From Rhizobiaceae bacterium (lineage in GTDB: Bacteria; Pseudomonadota; Alphaproteobacteria; Rhizobiales; Rhizobiaceae), in the NCBI GenBank assembly GCA_019635755.1, contig JAHBYW010000007.1, positions 248,001 to 312,000 on the forward strand: a DNA stretch of 64,000 bases, read 5' to 3'. Positions 17,267 through 24,890 of this stretch are shown here, in pieces; within the stretch, counting starts at the first letter, position 1; every line of letters starts with the position of its first letter. The translations under genes and the position numbers were made by a program. The notes under the pieces are model-generated. The model saw only the letters and a program-made list of their open reading frames with translations. It was not told the DNA's origin and did no database searches.

Positions 17267-17700
17267 AGCGCTTTGCCGTCGCGGGCCTTGGATACGTCGC
17301 CGCCGCCTTCGCGGCCAGCCTCTTCATCCATGCAGCCGTCTTCGCACCGCTCGGCTTGACCCTCGATGATGTGACCGGCGTCATCGCCGGGACGCTGTTG
17401 GTCTCGGTGCCCTTCTTCGCGCTGATCGTGGCCGCGACGGCGCTGGTGCCGTCGGTCCTGGCGCTCTTGGTGCTCGACCGGCTGGCGTTGCGCGACTGGT
17501 TCTCGACGCTGATGGCCGGCGCGGCCATTTCGTTCGCCGTCGTCGGCATGATCTGGGCTGCGATGCCGGATGCAAGGCTGGGCGACCGGATGCTGCAGTC
17601 CGACGTTGTGGGGCTGGCGCTCGGCGCGGGACTTGTCGGCGGCTTCGCCTACTGGCTGGTCGCCAATCTGCTCGGCGCGGCTATTTCGCCTGCGCGGTGA
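17263..17700 (+). CDS. Small membrane protein, third of three paralogues
   Basis: 145 residues from ATG 17263, again with an ATGA overlap. Four hydrophobic segments and the closing GLVGGFAYWLVANLL. Its last 20 bases overlap the 3' end of the oppositely oriented LysE-family gene. No known domain. Regulation probably follows rlmN, since there is no gap for a separate promoter. Confidence 0.75.
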   Translation: MKRFAVAGLGYVAAAFAASLFIHAAVFAPLGLTLDDVTGVIAGTLLVSVPFFALIVAATALVPSVLALLVLDRLALRDWFSTLMAGAAISFAVVGMIWAAMPDARLGDRMLQSDVVGLALGAGLVGGFAYWLVANLLGAAISPAR

Positions 17701-18322
17701 GGATCTTCAGCGCGAAGGCCGAAAACACCCCGGCGAACAGATAGTCGATGACCCGCGTCAGCCGCGGCCGCTTCTTCATCGCTCCGGAAAACGCTTCCGC
17801 CGCGACGATCATCGGCACGGTCAGCGGGATCGAGATCACCACGAACAGGAAGCCGAGGAAGAACAGCTTGCCCGGCGCATGCGGGTCGCTCGCCGACACG
17901 AACTGCGGCAGGAAGGTCATGAAGAACAGGATGACCTTCGGATTCAGCAAATTGACGCCGAAGCCGGTGGCCCAGCTGCGGAACAGCGACACGCCCGGTC
18001 CGCCGCGCTTCGTCGGCGAGAAGGCAGAGCCGTGGCGGATCGCCTGGTAGGCGAGGAAGACGAGGTAGCCGGCGCCGAACATCTTCAGCACGAAGAAGGC
18101 CGCCGGCGAGGCGACGATCAGCGCCGAAACGCCGATCACCACCAGAGTCGTGTGGACGATCGTGCCGCTGAACGCGCCGAAGGCGGAGGCGAAGCCCGCG
18201 GCCGGCCCCTGGCTGAGCGTCCGGCTGACGAACAGCGTCATGTCCGGCCCCGGCGTGATCGTCAGGATGATCGACGCGACCGTGAACTGCGCAAGCGTTG
18301 CGGCGTCGGGAATGAAGTCCAT
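17681..18322 (-). CDS. LysE/RhtB-family amino-acid exporter
   Basis: 213 residues with about six membrane segments. The N-terminal family signature is ILTITPGPDMTLFVSRTL, and the centre has GFGVNLLNPKVILFFMTFLPQF, both typical of RhtB-type exporters of homoserine, threonine or similar amino acids. The substrate cannot be told. It meets the third small membrane gene tail to tail, with a 20-base overlap. Confidence 0.92.
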   Translation of the reverse strand: MDFIPDAATLAQFTVASIILTITPGPDMTLFVSRTLSQGPAAGFASAFGAFSGTIVHTTLVVIGVSALIVASPAAFFVLKMFGAGYLVFLAYQAIRHGSAFSPTKRGGPGVSLFRSWATGFGVNLLNPKVILFFMTFLPQFVSASDPHAPGKLFFLGFLFVVISIPLTVPMIVAAEAFSGAMKKRPRLTRVIDYLFAGVFSAFALKILTAQAK

Positions 18323-18426
18323 GGGGCGGCCACCGGGAAAGGTGCACAGTCCTAGCCGCCGGCCCGCCCCGCGGCATGCGGCAGCGGGCCGATCGCGATG
18401 GCCCAGGAGCAGGGCCGGACGAGTGG

Positions 18427-19461
18427 CTACGCCGCCTTCTTCTTCGGCTGGATCAGGCCGCGTGCGATGAGCAGTTCGGCGATCTGCACGGCGTTCAGCG
18501 CCGCACCCTTCCTCAGATTGTCCGAGACGATCCAGAGGCTGAGCCCGTTGTCGATCGTCGGGTCCTCGCGGATGCGGCTGATATAGGTCGCATCCTCGCC
18601 GGCGCTCTCGATCGGCGTGATGTAGCCGCCGTTCTCGCGCTTGTCGACGACCAGGCAGCCCGGCGCATCACGCAGGATCTCGCGTGCCTCGTCGGCCGTT
18701 ATCGGCTCCTCGAACTCGACGTTCACCGCCTCCGAATGGCCGATGAAAACCGGCACGCGCACGCAGGTCGCGGTCAGCTTGATCTTTGGATCGAGCATCT
18801 TCTTCGTCTCGGCGACCATCTTCCACTCTTCCTTGGTGGAGCCGTCGTCCATGAACACGTCAATGTGCGGGATGACGTTGAAGGCAATGCGCTTGGTGAA
18901 CTTCTTCGCCTCGACCGGGTCGGCGACGAACACCGCGCGCGTCTGGGTGAAGAGCTCGTCCATGCCTTCCTTGCCGGCGCCGGACACCGATTGGTAGGTC
19001 GCGACGACGATGCGCTTGATGCGCGCCTTGTCGTGCAGCGGCTTCAGTGCGACGACCATCTGCGCGGTCGAGCAGTTCGGGTTGGCTATGATGTTCTTCT
19101 TCGTGAAGCCGTCGATCGCCTCGGGGTTCACCTCCGGCACGACCAGCGGCACGTCCTGGTCGTAGCGCCAGGCGCTCGAATTATCGATGACGACGCAGCC
19201 CTGCCTGCCGATCTTCGGCGACCATTCCTTGGAGACGTTGCCGCCGGCGGACATCACGCAGATGTCGGTATCGGAGAAGTCGTAGGTAGCGAGGTCCTTC
19301 ACCTTCAGCGTCTTGTCGCCATAGGAGACCTCGGTGCCGACCGAGCGGCGCGACGCCAGCGCCACGACCTCGTCGGCGGGGAAGCCGCGCTCTTCGAGGA
19401 TGTTCAGCATCTCGCGGCCCACATTGCCCGTGGCGCCGGCGACTGCGACCTTGAATCCCAT
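18427..19461 (-). CDS. asd: Aspartate-semialdehyde dehydrogenase
   Basis: Reduces aspartyl phosphate to aspartate semialdehyde with NADPH, the branch point to lysine, diaminopimelate, threonine and methionine. 344 residues. The N-terminal GATGNVG binds NADP; the catalytic Cys is Cys130 in NPNCSTAQ; and SVSGAGKEGMDEL follows. The ATG has GGAGAGAG just upstream. The leader (19462-19560) contains a large palindromic element, so the mRNA start is probably structured. Confidence 0.97.
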   Translation of the reverse strand: MGFKVAVAGATGNVGREMLNILEERGFPADEVVALASRRSVGTEVSYGDKTLKVKDLATYDFSDTDICVMSAGGNVSKEWSPKIGRQGCVVIDNSSAWRYDQDVPLVVPEVNPEAIDGFTKKNIIANPNCSTAQMVVALKPLHDKARIKRIVVATYQSVSGAGKEGMDELFTQTRAVFVADPVEAKKFTKRIAFNVIPHIDVFMDDGSTKEEWKMVAETKKMLDPKIKLTATCVRVPVFIGHSEAVNVEFEEPITADEAREILRDAPGCLVVDKRENGGYITPIESAGEDATYISRIREDPTIDNGLSLWIVSDNLRKGAALNAVQIAELLIARGLIQPKKKAA

Positions 19462-19474
19462 GTCTCTCTCCTAT

Positions 19475-19560
19475 CCCTCTCTCCGCGCTGTTTGGGGAAG
19501 CGACCTCATTCCGGAGGTCTTGCCTCGCTCCCCAGGCGGACCCGGGGAGAGAGCGGGAGG
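19475..19560. repeat. Nested palindromic element in the asd leader
   Basis: Three nested complementary pairs are visible: CTCTCTCC (19477-19484) with GGGGAGAG (19544-19551); GGGGAAGCG (19494-19502) with CGCTCCCC (19526-19533); and an inner GACCTC (19502-19507) with GAGGTC (19514-19519). Together they make a branched structure of about 80 bases. It is either a mosaic intergenic repeat or a structured leader of asd; sequence alone does not decide. Confidence 0.55.
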
Positions 19561-19570
19561 CCAAGGGAAA

Positions 19571-19693
19571 TCAGACCGTTTTGGCGGTCGTTTTGGTGGT
19601 CTTGGCTTTGGTGGAGAACGGAAGCGCGCGTCGGCCGCCCCCGGCGTGGCCCGGGAAGTCGAATGCAAAAAGCGCCATCAGAAGGCCGCGCAT
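19571..19693 (-). CDS. Possible 40-residue small protein
   Basis: A short frame starting at ATG 19693 with CGGAG seven bases upstream. The product has a hydrophobic N-terminus (MRGLLMALFAFDFPG) and a Lys/Thr-rich repeated tail (KAKTTKTTAK). It lies between asd and the PAP2 gene on the same strand. It could be a real basic small protein or chance; the evidence is only the ribosome site and the unusual composition. Confidence 0.3.
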   Translation of the reverse strand: MRGLLMALFAFDFPGHAGGGRRALPFSTKAKTTKTTAKTV

Positions 19694-19733
19694 CGAAAGC
19701 TCCGCTGTCGCGCGGCCTTTTACGCGCTCCGCG

Positions 19734-20642
19734 TCAGGAGTCAATCGCGCCCCGCAGCCGGCGCGGCGGCGCCTTGCCGCCCAGCCGGTAGAGCCAGGCA
19801 TGCGCATCGTCGAGCAGCGATGACAGCCGCCGGTGCCGGCCAATCTCGACCAGATGAAACGAGCGCTTGGGCACCACGCCGCCGGCCGCCGGCAGGTCGA
19901 ACACCAGGCCGCGCTTGCCGAACTGGTAGGCCGTCCAGCCCGCGAACCAGGCGCCGAACATCAGCCCGGCAACCACGTCGCTCGGGTAGTGCGCGCCGAC
20001 CACGATGCGGGTCGAGCCGAACCACACCGCGAACACCACCGCCGCCATGCGGAAGCGCGGGAACAGCAGCGCCACTGCCCCGCAGACCGCGCCGAAGGTC
20101 GTCGAATGCCCCGAAGGGAAGCTAGCATACACCGCCTCGAAGCTGAACGGTTCGAAGTGGAAGGCTCCGACCGTGTCGTAGAGGCGAGGCCGCGCGCGGC
20201 CGATCGCCAGCTTCAGCACCGAGGCGAGGATGCCCGAGCCCGCCACGGCCGTCAGCGCGAAGGTGATCGCAGACGTGCGATAGAACAGGAGGGTCTTGGC
20301 GCGGCTGGGTCGCCGCGACCAGTCGAGCGACATGCAGATGATCAGGCCGATCGCCAGCGGCCAGATGTACCAGCCTGATTTGCCGTACTCCGTCGTCCAT
20401 TCGGCGATGGCGCGGATCGGGCCGTACGCCTTCGGTCCCGCGGTCCCGACCACGGGATCGAACACGGTGAAAGCGAAGATCACCGCGATGGCGCCGAGGA
20501 AGGAATAGCGCCGCCAGGCCAGCGTCCGTCCGGCCAGAGCGGGGCGGGCACGCCGCCGCCGCTCGGCAAAGGCGAGCGCGGAGCGGATGTTGGCGTCGAA
20601 GCGCATCAGCCAGGCGCCGCCATGGACGCGGCTCCTCGCCAT
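19734..20642 (-). CDS. PAP2-family membrane phosphatase
   Basis: About 302 residues from ATG 20642. All three acid-phosphatase motifs are canonical: KLAIGRARPR, FPSGHSTTFG and STRIVVGAHYPSDVV. Several membrane segments surround them. Likely substrates are phosphatidate, lipid A phosphates or undecaprenyl pyrophosphate. Starts at 20606 (ATG) and 20819 are also in frame; the long version adds a low-complexity tail. Unlike the PAP2 gene at 4077, its motif 2 keeps the His. Confidence 0.85.
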   Translation of the reverse strand: MARSRVHGGAWLMRFDANIRSALAFAERRRRARPALAGRTLAWRRYSFLGAIAVIFAFTVFDPVVGTAGPKAYGPIRAIAEWTTEYGKSGWYIWPLAIGLIICMSLDWSRRPSRAKTLLFYRTSAITFALTAVAGSGILASVLKLAIGRARPRLYDTVGAFHFEPFSFEAVYASFPSGHSTTFGAVCGAVALLFPRFRMAAVVFAVWFGSTRIVVGAHYPSDVVAGLMFGAWFAGWTAYQFGKRGLVFDLPAAGGVVPKRSFHLVEIGRHRRLSSLLDDAHAWLYRLGGKAPPRRLRGAIDS

Positions 20643-20833
20643 CTGCTTCTGCCAGTGCGGTGTTGGCGTTTCGGTCAAGCGGCTGTCCGGGCTCCTCGCG
20701 CCGCCTATATCAACCGGCTCCACCCGCCGTCCACCACCGGACGCTCCGCTCAAGCCCTCGTGAGTTGACCCCGTCCCCCGCCGACCTAGGTTTGGCTCGA
20801 CGGGCAACGGGAGACGCAAACGGGAGACTAGGC

Positions 20834-21229
20834 ATGCGGCACTTGCAGTCTTTCCGCACCGTCCGCGCGGCAGTCGCGGGCGTCGCGCTGTGGGCCGGCG
20901 CGGCCGGCGTCGCCATGGCGCATCATGGCTGGTCGTGGACGGAGGACGGGTTCTTCGAGCTCGAAGGCGTCATCCGAGCCGTCTATGTCGGCAACCCGCA
21001 CGCCACGCTTGACGTCGACGTCGGGGGCGAGATCTGGCGGGTCGAACTGGCGCCGCCCTCCGCCACCATCGCGGCCGGCTTCACCGAAGACACCGTGGAG
21101 GCGGGCGACGAGGTGACGGCGATCGGCAACCGTTCGCGCGAGGACACGGAAAGGCGCATGAAGGCAGTGCGCCTCGTGATCGGCGGCCAGACATACGACG
21201 TCTATCCCAATCGCGTGCCGCCAGCCTGA
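20834..21229 (+). CDS. DUF6152-type exported protein
   Basis: 131 residues with a signal peptide ending GVAMAHHGW. Right after cleavage comes AHHGWSW, the His-rich start that marks this family, then a small beta-rich domain (FELEGVI, NPHATLDVDV, EIWRVELAPPS, GDEVTAIGNRS) that looks like an OB-type fold. GGGAG lies eight bases before the ATG. A DUF6644-type membrane protein follows 81 bases downstream; such pairs are seen in other bacteria, possibly with a metal-related role, which is inference. Confidence 0.75.
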   Translation: MRHLQSFRTVRAAVAGVALWAGAAGVAMAHHGWSWTEDGFFELEGVIRAVYVGNPHATLDVDVGGEIWRVELAPPSATIAAGFTEDTVEAGDEVTAIGNRSREDTERRMKAVRLVIGGQTYDVYPNRVPPA

Positions 21230-21310
21230 GCGGACGCCCGCCGGCGCGGCAACATTCCGGCGCGGGCGGGCCTGGGACCGCTCGGCCGGCACGACGGATC
21301 GGGGGGCGGC

Positions 21311-21769
21311 ATGGAGCTTCTGGCGACGATCGAAGGGCTTGCGCTCGTCCGCGCCCTGAAGACGTCCTTCTATGCCTATCCGGTCGTCAACGCGGTCCAC
21401 GTGCTGGGCATCGGCGCGCTGGTGACGAGCGTGGTCTTGATGGACCTCCGCTTGCTCGGCGCGTTCGGCGCGATCTCGCCCCACCCGTTCGTGCGACTGC
21501 TGCGGCGCGTGGCGCTGCTGGGCTTCGGCGCTGCCGTCGCGACCGGAATGCTGATGTTCGCCATCCGCGCCACCGACTACGCGCAGATGACCGTGTTTCT
21601 GGGCAAGATGATGCTGATCGCCGTCGCCGGGCTGAACTTCCTGGCCGTCGTCCGGCTCGAACGGAGGGACCGGACGCTCACCAGCCCTGCCGGACGGCTC
21701 GCTCTGGTGCTGTCGATGCTCCTGTGGACAGGCGTCGTGGTCCTCGGCCGCTTTGTCGGCTTCGTCTGA
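21311..21769 (+). CDS. DUF6644-type four-helix membrane protein
   Basis: 152 residues, four hydrophobic segments. It begins with an amphipathic stretch and YPVVNAVHVLGIGALV; the conserved His in this first segment and Lys in LGKMMLIAVAGLNF resemble small cytochrome-b- or CopD-like membrane proteins, but heme binding is not shown. It is likely cotranscribed with the exported DUF6152-type protein before it. Confidence 0.7.
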   Translation: MELLATIEGLALVRALKTSFYAYPVVNAVHVLGIGALVTSVVLMDLRLLGAFGAISPHPFVRLLRRVALLGFGAAVATGMLMFAIRATDYAQMTVFLGKMMLIAVAGLNFLAVVRLERRDRTLTSPAGRLALVLSMLLWTGVVVLGRFVGFV

Positions 21770-21880
21770 GCGTCGAGCACTTGGCGGCTCGCGGTTCCTC
21801 TCTCCCGCCAGCCTGACTGGCTCTTGCATGCGGCGGGGCCATGCGGTTGAACTGGCCCAGGCAGCAGGGGCAGGCGGGAT

Positions 21881-22537
21881 ATGCGCGGCGAAGTCCTCCA
21901 TTTCGACGACGAGCACGGTTTCGGCTTCATCACCGGCGCCGACGGAAAGCGCTACACCTTCGAGAAGACCGACCTGCGGCGCGACTTTCCGATCAGCAAG
22001 GGCACGCTGGTCGAGTTCCATCCCGAAGAGGACAAGGCGCGCGACCTCTTCCTGATCCGCGGCGTCGGGCGGGAGGCGGCTGCGCAGACCGGCGAGTTCG
22101 GGCGCTTCGCGACCGAGCAGGGTCCCGTCCCGACGGGGATGTGGTCCTATTTCCAGCGCGGGCTGACGTCGAACTACGCCAATTTCCGCGACCGGGCACG
22201 CCGCAAGGAGTTCTGGTCCTACTACCTCTTCTACTACATCGCGCTCGCCGTGCTGATCACCGTCTGCCTGTTCATCGACCAGGCGTTCGGCCGGCTGGAC
22301 GCTGGCGGCGCGCCCTATGTGACCGTCACGGCGGGATTGCTCTTCTTCGTCGCGACGATCATCCCGGCGATCGCACTGCAGGTTCGCCGGCAGCACGACA
22401 TCGGGCTGTCGGGCTGGTTCTACCTGCTTGTCTTCGTGCCCTATATCGGCGGACTGATCCTGCTCGTCTTCGACTTCATCCCGTCGCAGCCGCACGAGAA
22501 CAAGTGGGGCCCTGTGCCCTATGGCGTCCGGGTGTAG
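21881..22537 (+). CDS. Cold-shock-like domain fused to a DUF805 membrane domain
   Basis: 218 residues in two parts. Residues 1-60 resemble a cold-shock/OB domain: MRGEVLHFDDEHGFGFI keeps the RNP1 core GFGFI, while RNP2 is altered to RYTFEKTDL. Residues 85-218 are a DUF805 membrane domain: RDRARRKEFWSYYLF, three to four hydrophobic segments, QVRRQHDIGLSGWFYL and a C-terminal NKWGP. The N-terminal half may bind nucleic acid at the membrane; this is inference. Its stop abuts the stop of the ZIP transporter gene. Confidence 0.8.
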   Translation: MRGEVLHFDDEHGFGFITGADGKRYTFEKTDLRRDFPISKGTLVEFHPEEDKARDLFLIRGVGREAAAQTGEFGRFATEQGPVPTGMWSYFQRGLTSNYANFRDRARRKEFWSYYLFYYIALAVLITVCLFIDQAFGRLDAGGAPYVTVTAGLLFFVATIIPAIALQVRRQHDIGLSGWFYLLVFVPYIGGLILLVFDFIPSQPHENKWGPVPYGVRV

Positions 22538-23386
22538 CTATCGGAACAGGACGAGGCTCGCGGCGATCGCCGCCATGCCGATCACCATGCCGTAGACCGT
22601 CTCATGGCCGCGCGCGTAGACGCGTGCCGCCGGCAACAGCTCGTCGAGCGCCAGGAACACCATCGCGCCGGCGATGATCCCGAACACCGCGCCGAACACC
22701 ATGTCCGACAGGAACGGCGCAAGCAGCAGGTAGCCGACCAGCGCGCCCACCGGCTCGGCCAGGCCGGACAGCAGCGACGCCAGCACCGCCGCCTTCTTCG
22801 AGCCGGTGGCATAGAATACCGGCACCGCGATCGAGACGCCCTCGGGGATGTTGTGGACCGCGATCGCCAGCGCCAGCGGCAGGCCGACCACGGGATCGTC
22901 CAGCGTGGCGAAGAAGGTTGCCAGCCCCTCCGGCAGGTTGTGGGCGGTGATCGCCAGCGCTGCCATGATGCCGACGCGACGCAGCATCAGCTCGCGGCTG
23001 CGGTCCACCATCGTCAGCCCGGCGCGCGGGCCGCTGCCTTCCGCGGCGGCTTCCGCGGCCTCGCTGTCCATCGACGCGTGCGGGTTCGGCACCATGCGGT
23101 CGACGACGACCAGCACCATGACGCCGGCGAAGAAGCACAGCGTCGCCCAGCCATAGGCCTGCTTGTCCGGCAGCATCTGGCTGAAGGCCAGGTGCGACTT
23201 CACGAAGATCTCGACCAGCGAGACGTAGACCATGGCGCCGGCCGCGAACGCGAGAGCGAAGGCCAGCAGCCTGGTCTTGGTCGGATGGGCGAACACGACG
23301 AGCAGCGAGCCGAAGACCGTCGCCAGTCCAGCGCCGACCGTGATCGACAGCGCCAGGAGGACATCCGGTCCGAACAGACTGCCCAT
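22538..23386 (-). CDS. zupT: ZIP-family zinc transporter, ZupT type
   Basis: 282 residues with about eight membrane segments. The paired metal-site motifs HNLPEGLATF and HNIPEGVSIAVP are present, as in ZupT, which imports zinc and other divalent metals across the inner membrane. A cytosolic loop rich in Ala, Glu and Ser (residues 104-125) lies between segments, where other ZIPs have a His-rich loop; here it lacks a His run. leuB ends 8 bases upstream on the same strand, so the two are probably cotranscribed. Confidence 0.9.
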   Translation of the reverse strand: MGSLFGPDVLLALSITVGAGLATVFGSLLVVFAHPTKTRLLAFALAFAAGAMVYVSLVEIFVKSHLAFSQMLPDKQAYGWATLCFFAGVMVLVVVDRMVPNPHASMDSEAAEAAAEGSGPRAGLTMVDRSRELMLRRVGIMAALAITAHNLPEGLATFFATLDDPVVGLPLALAIAVHNIPEGVSIAVPVFYATGSKKAAVLASLLSGLAEPVGALVGYLLLAPFLSDMVFGAVFGIIAGAMVFLALDELLPAARVYARGHETVYGMVIGMAAIAASLVLFR

Positions 23387-23394
23387 TCAGCGCG

Positions 23395-24504
23395 TCAGGC
23401 CGCCGCGCGGAACTTCGCGACGATGGCGTCGCCCATCTCCACGGTGCCGATCTCCTTCATCCCGGGAGACATGATGTCGCCGGTCCTCAGGCCGTTGTCC
23501 AGCACCGCGGCGATCGCACGCTCCAGCCGGTCTGCCTCGGTGACCATGTTGAACGAATAGCGCAGGCACATCGCGAACGACGCGATCATCGCGATCGGAT
23601 TGGCCTTGCCGGTCCCGGCGATATCCGGCGCCGAGCCGTGAACGGGCTCGTAGAGCGCCTTGCGTTTCCCGGTCTTGGCGTCGGGCGCGCCGAGCGACGC
23701 CGACGGCAGCATGCCGATCGAGCCGGTCAGCATCGCAGCAATGTCGGAGAGCATGTCGCCGAACAGATTGTCGGTGACGATCACGTCGAACTGCTTCGGC
23801 CAGCGCACCAGCTGCATGCCGCCGGCATCGGCCAGCATGTGCGACAGCTCGACGTCCGGATATTTCGCCTTGTGCGTCGCAGTGACGACCTCGTTCCAAA
23901 GCACGCCGGACTTCATCACGTTGCGCTTTTCCATCGAGCAGACCTTGTTGCCGCGCGTCCGTGCCAGCTCGAAGGCGACGCCGGAGATGCGCTCGATCTC
24001 GAACGTGTCATAGACCTGCGTGTCGATGCCGCGCTTCTGGCCGTTGCCGAGGTCGATGATCTCCTTCGGCTCGCCGAAATAGACGCCGCCGGTCAGCTCG
24101 CGCACGATCAGGATGTCGAGGCCCTCGACCACCTCCTTCTTCAGCGACGACGAGTCCGCCAGCGCCGGGTAGCAGATCGCCGGACGCAGATTGGCGAAAA
24201 GCTGCATGTCCTTGCGCAGCCGCAGCAGCCCCGCTTCCGGACGGACCTCGTAGGGCACCTTGTCCCATTTCGGACCGCCGACGGCGCCGAACAGCACCGC
24301 GTCGGCGGCGAGCGCCTTGGCCATGTCGGCTTCCGAGATGGCCTGGCCGTGCGCGTCGTAGGCCGAGCCGCCGACGAGACCCTCTTCCATGACAAAGCCG
24401 GCGCCCATCTCCTCGTTCATCACCTCGATGACCTTCTTCACCTCGGCCATGGCCTCGGGTCCGATGCCGTCGCCGGGAAGCAGGAGAAGCGTGCGCGATG
24501 CCAT
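23395..24504 (-). CDS. leuB: 3-isopropylmalate dehydrogenase
   Basis: Oxidises and decarboxylates 3-isopropylmalate with NAD in leucine synthesis. 369 residues. Typical stretches: [10 protein letters not shown] at the start, ELTGGVYFG, the substrate-binding [16 protein letters not shown], and [18 protein letters not shown] for NAD. leuD lies 3 kb away on the same strand but is not in the same operon. Confidence 0.97.
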   Translation of the reverse strand: MASRTLLLLPGDGIGPEAMAEVKKVIEVMNEEMGAGFVMEEGLVGGSAYDAHGQAISEADMAKALAADAVLFGAVGGPKWDKVPYEVRPEAGLLRLRKDMQLFANLRPAICYPALADSSSLKKEVVEGLDILIVRELTGGVYFGEPKEIIDLGNGQKRGIDTQVYDTFEIERISGVAFELARTRGNKVCSMEKRNVMKSGVLWNEVVTATHKAKYPDVELSHMLADAGGMQLVRWPKQFDVIVTDNLFGDMLSDIAAMLTGSIGMLPSASLGAPDAKTGKRKALYEPVHGSAPDIAGTGKANPIAMIASFAMCLRYSFNMVTEADRLERAIAAVLDNGLRTGDIMSPGMKEIGTVEMGDAIVAKFRAAA

Positions 24505-24890
24505 GAAGGCCCCCTTTGGAAAGACGCGGCCTGACTAGACGCGCGCGGCCGTCCGCGCAAGCCGCCCCGCCCGTCGACAGGGGCCGCCGACTGCAGCGGA
24601 CCCGTCATCACCTCGTTGCTGTTGGGCAACACCGGCGGCTTTTGCGCGGTGCGTTACCGCGTATGCCGCACCGGCAAGTTGACGAAATCCTAATGAAGCT
24701 GTTCCTTGGAGATGCGTAAGTACGGGATGGTTTGGGTGAGGGTCCAGCGCATCGCGTTTGCCAGCCCGGCGGCGTCATTGCCGCCGCTCCATCCGGCCTA
24801 CGCCATTGATTTCCTTAACATGCGAGGTTTGACGACGCCTTCCGGGCGCGGCACGCAACCGTGCCGGTCGGGGCGTGGGGGATAGCCATC
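24505..24890. other. Non-coding stretch between leuB and the autotransporter-like gene
   Basis: A 386-base divergent gap that should hold the promoters of both leuB (leftward) and the surface-protein gene (rightward). I see no convincing frame, no strong hairpin and no known riboswitch pattern. A TTGACG at 24679-24684 and a local AT-rich patch at 24806-24824 are the only promoter-like signs and are weak. Confidence 0.5.

Noticed and set aside
20828-22495. 555-residue open frame on the minus strand
   Set aside because: Runs antisense to three supported genes with signal peptides, ribosome sites and known families; low-complexity composition.
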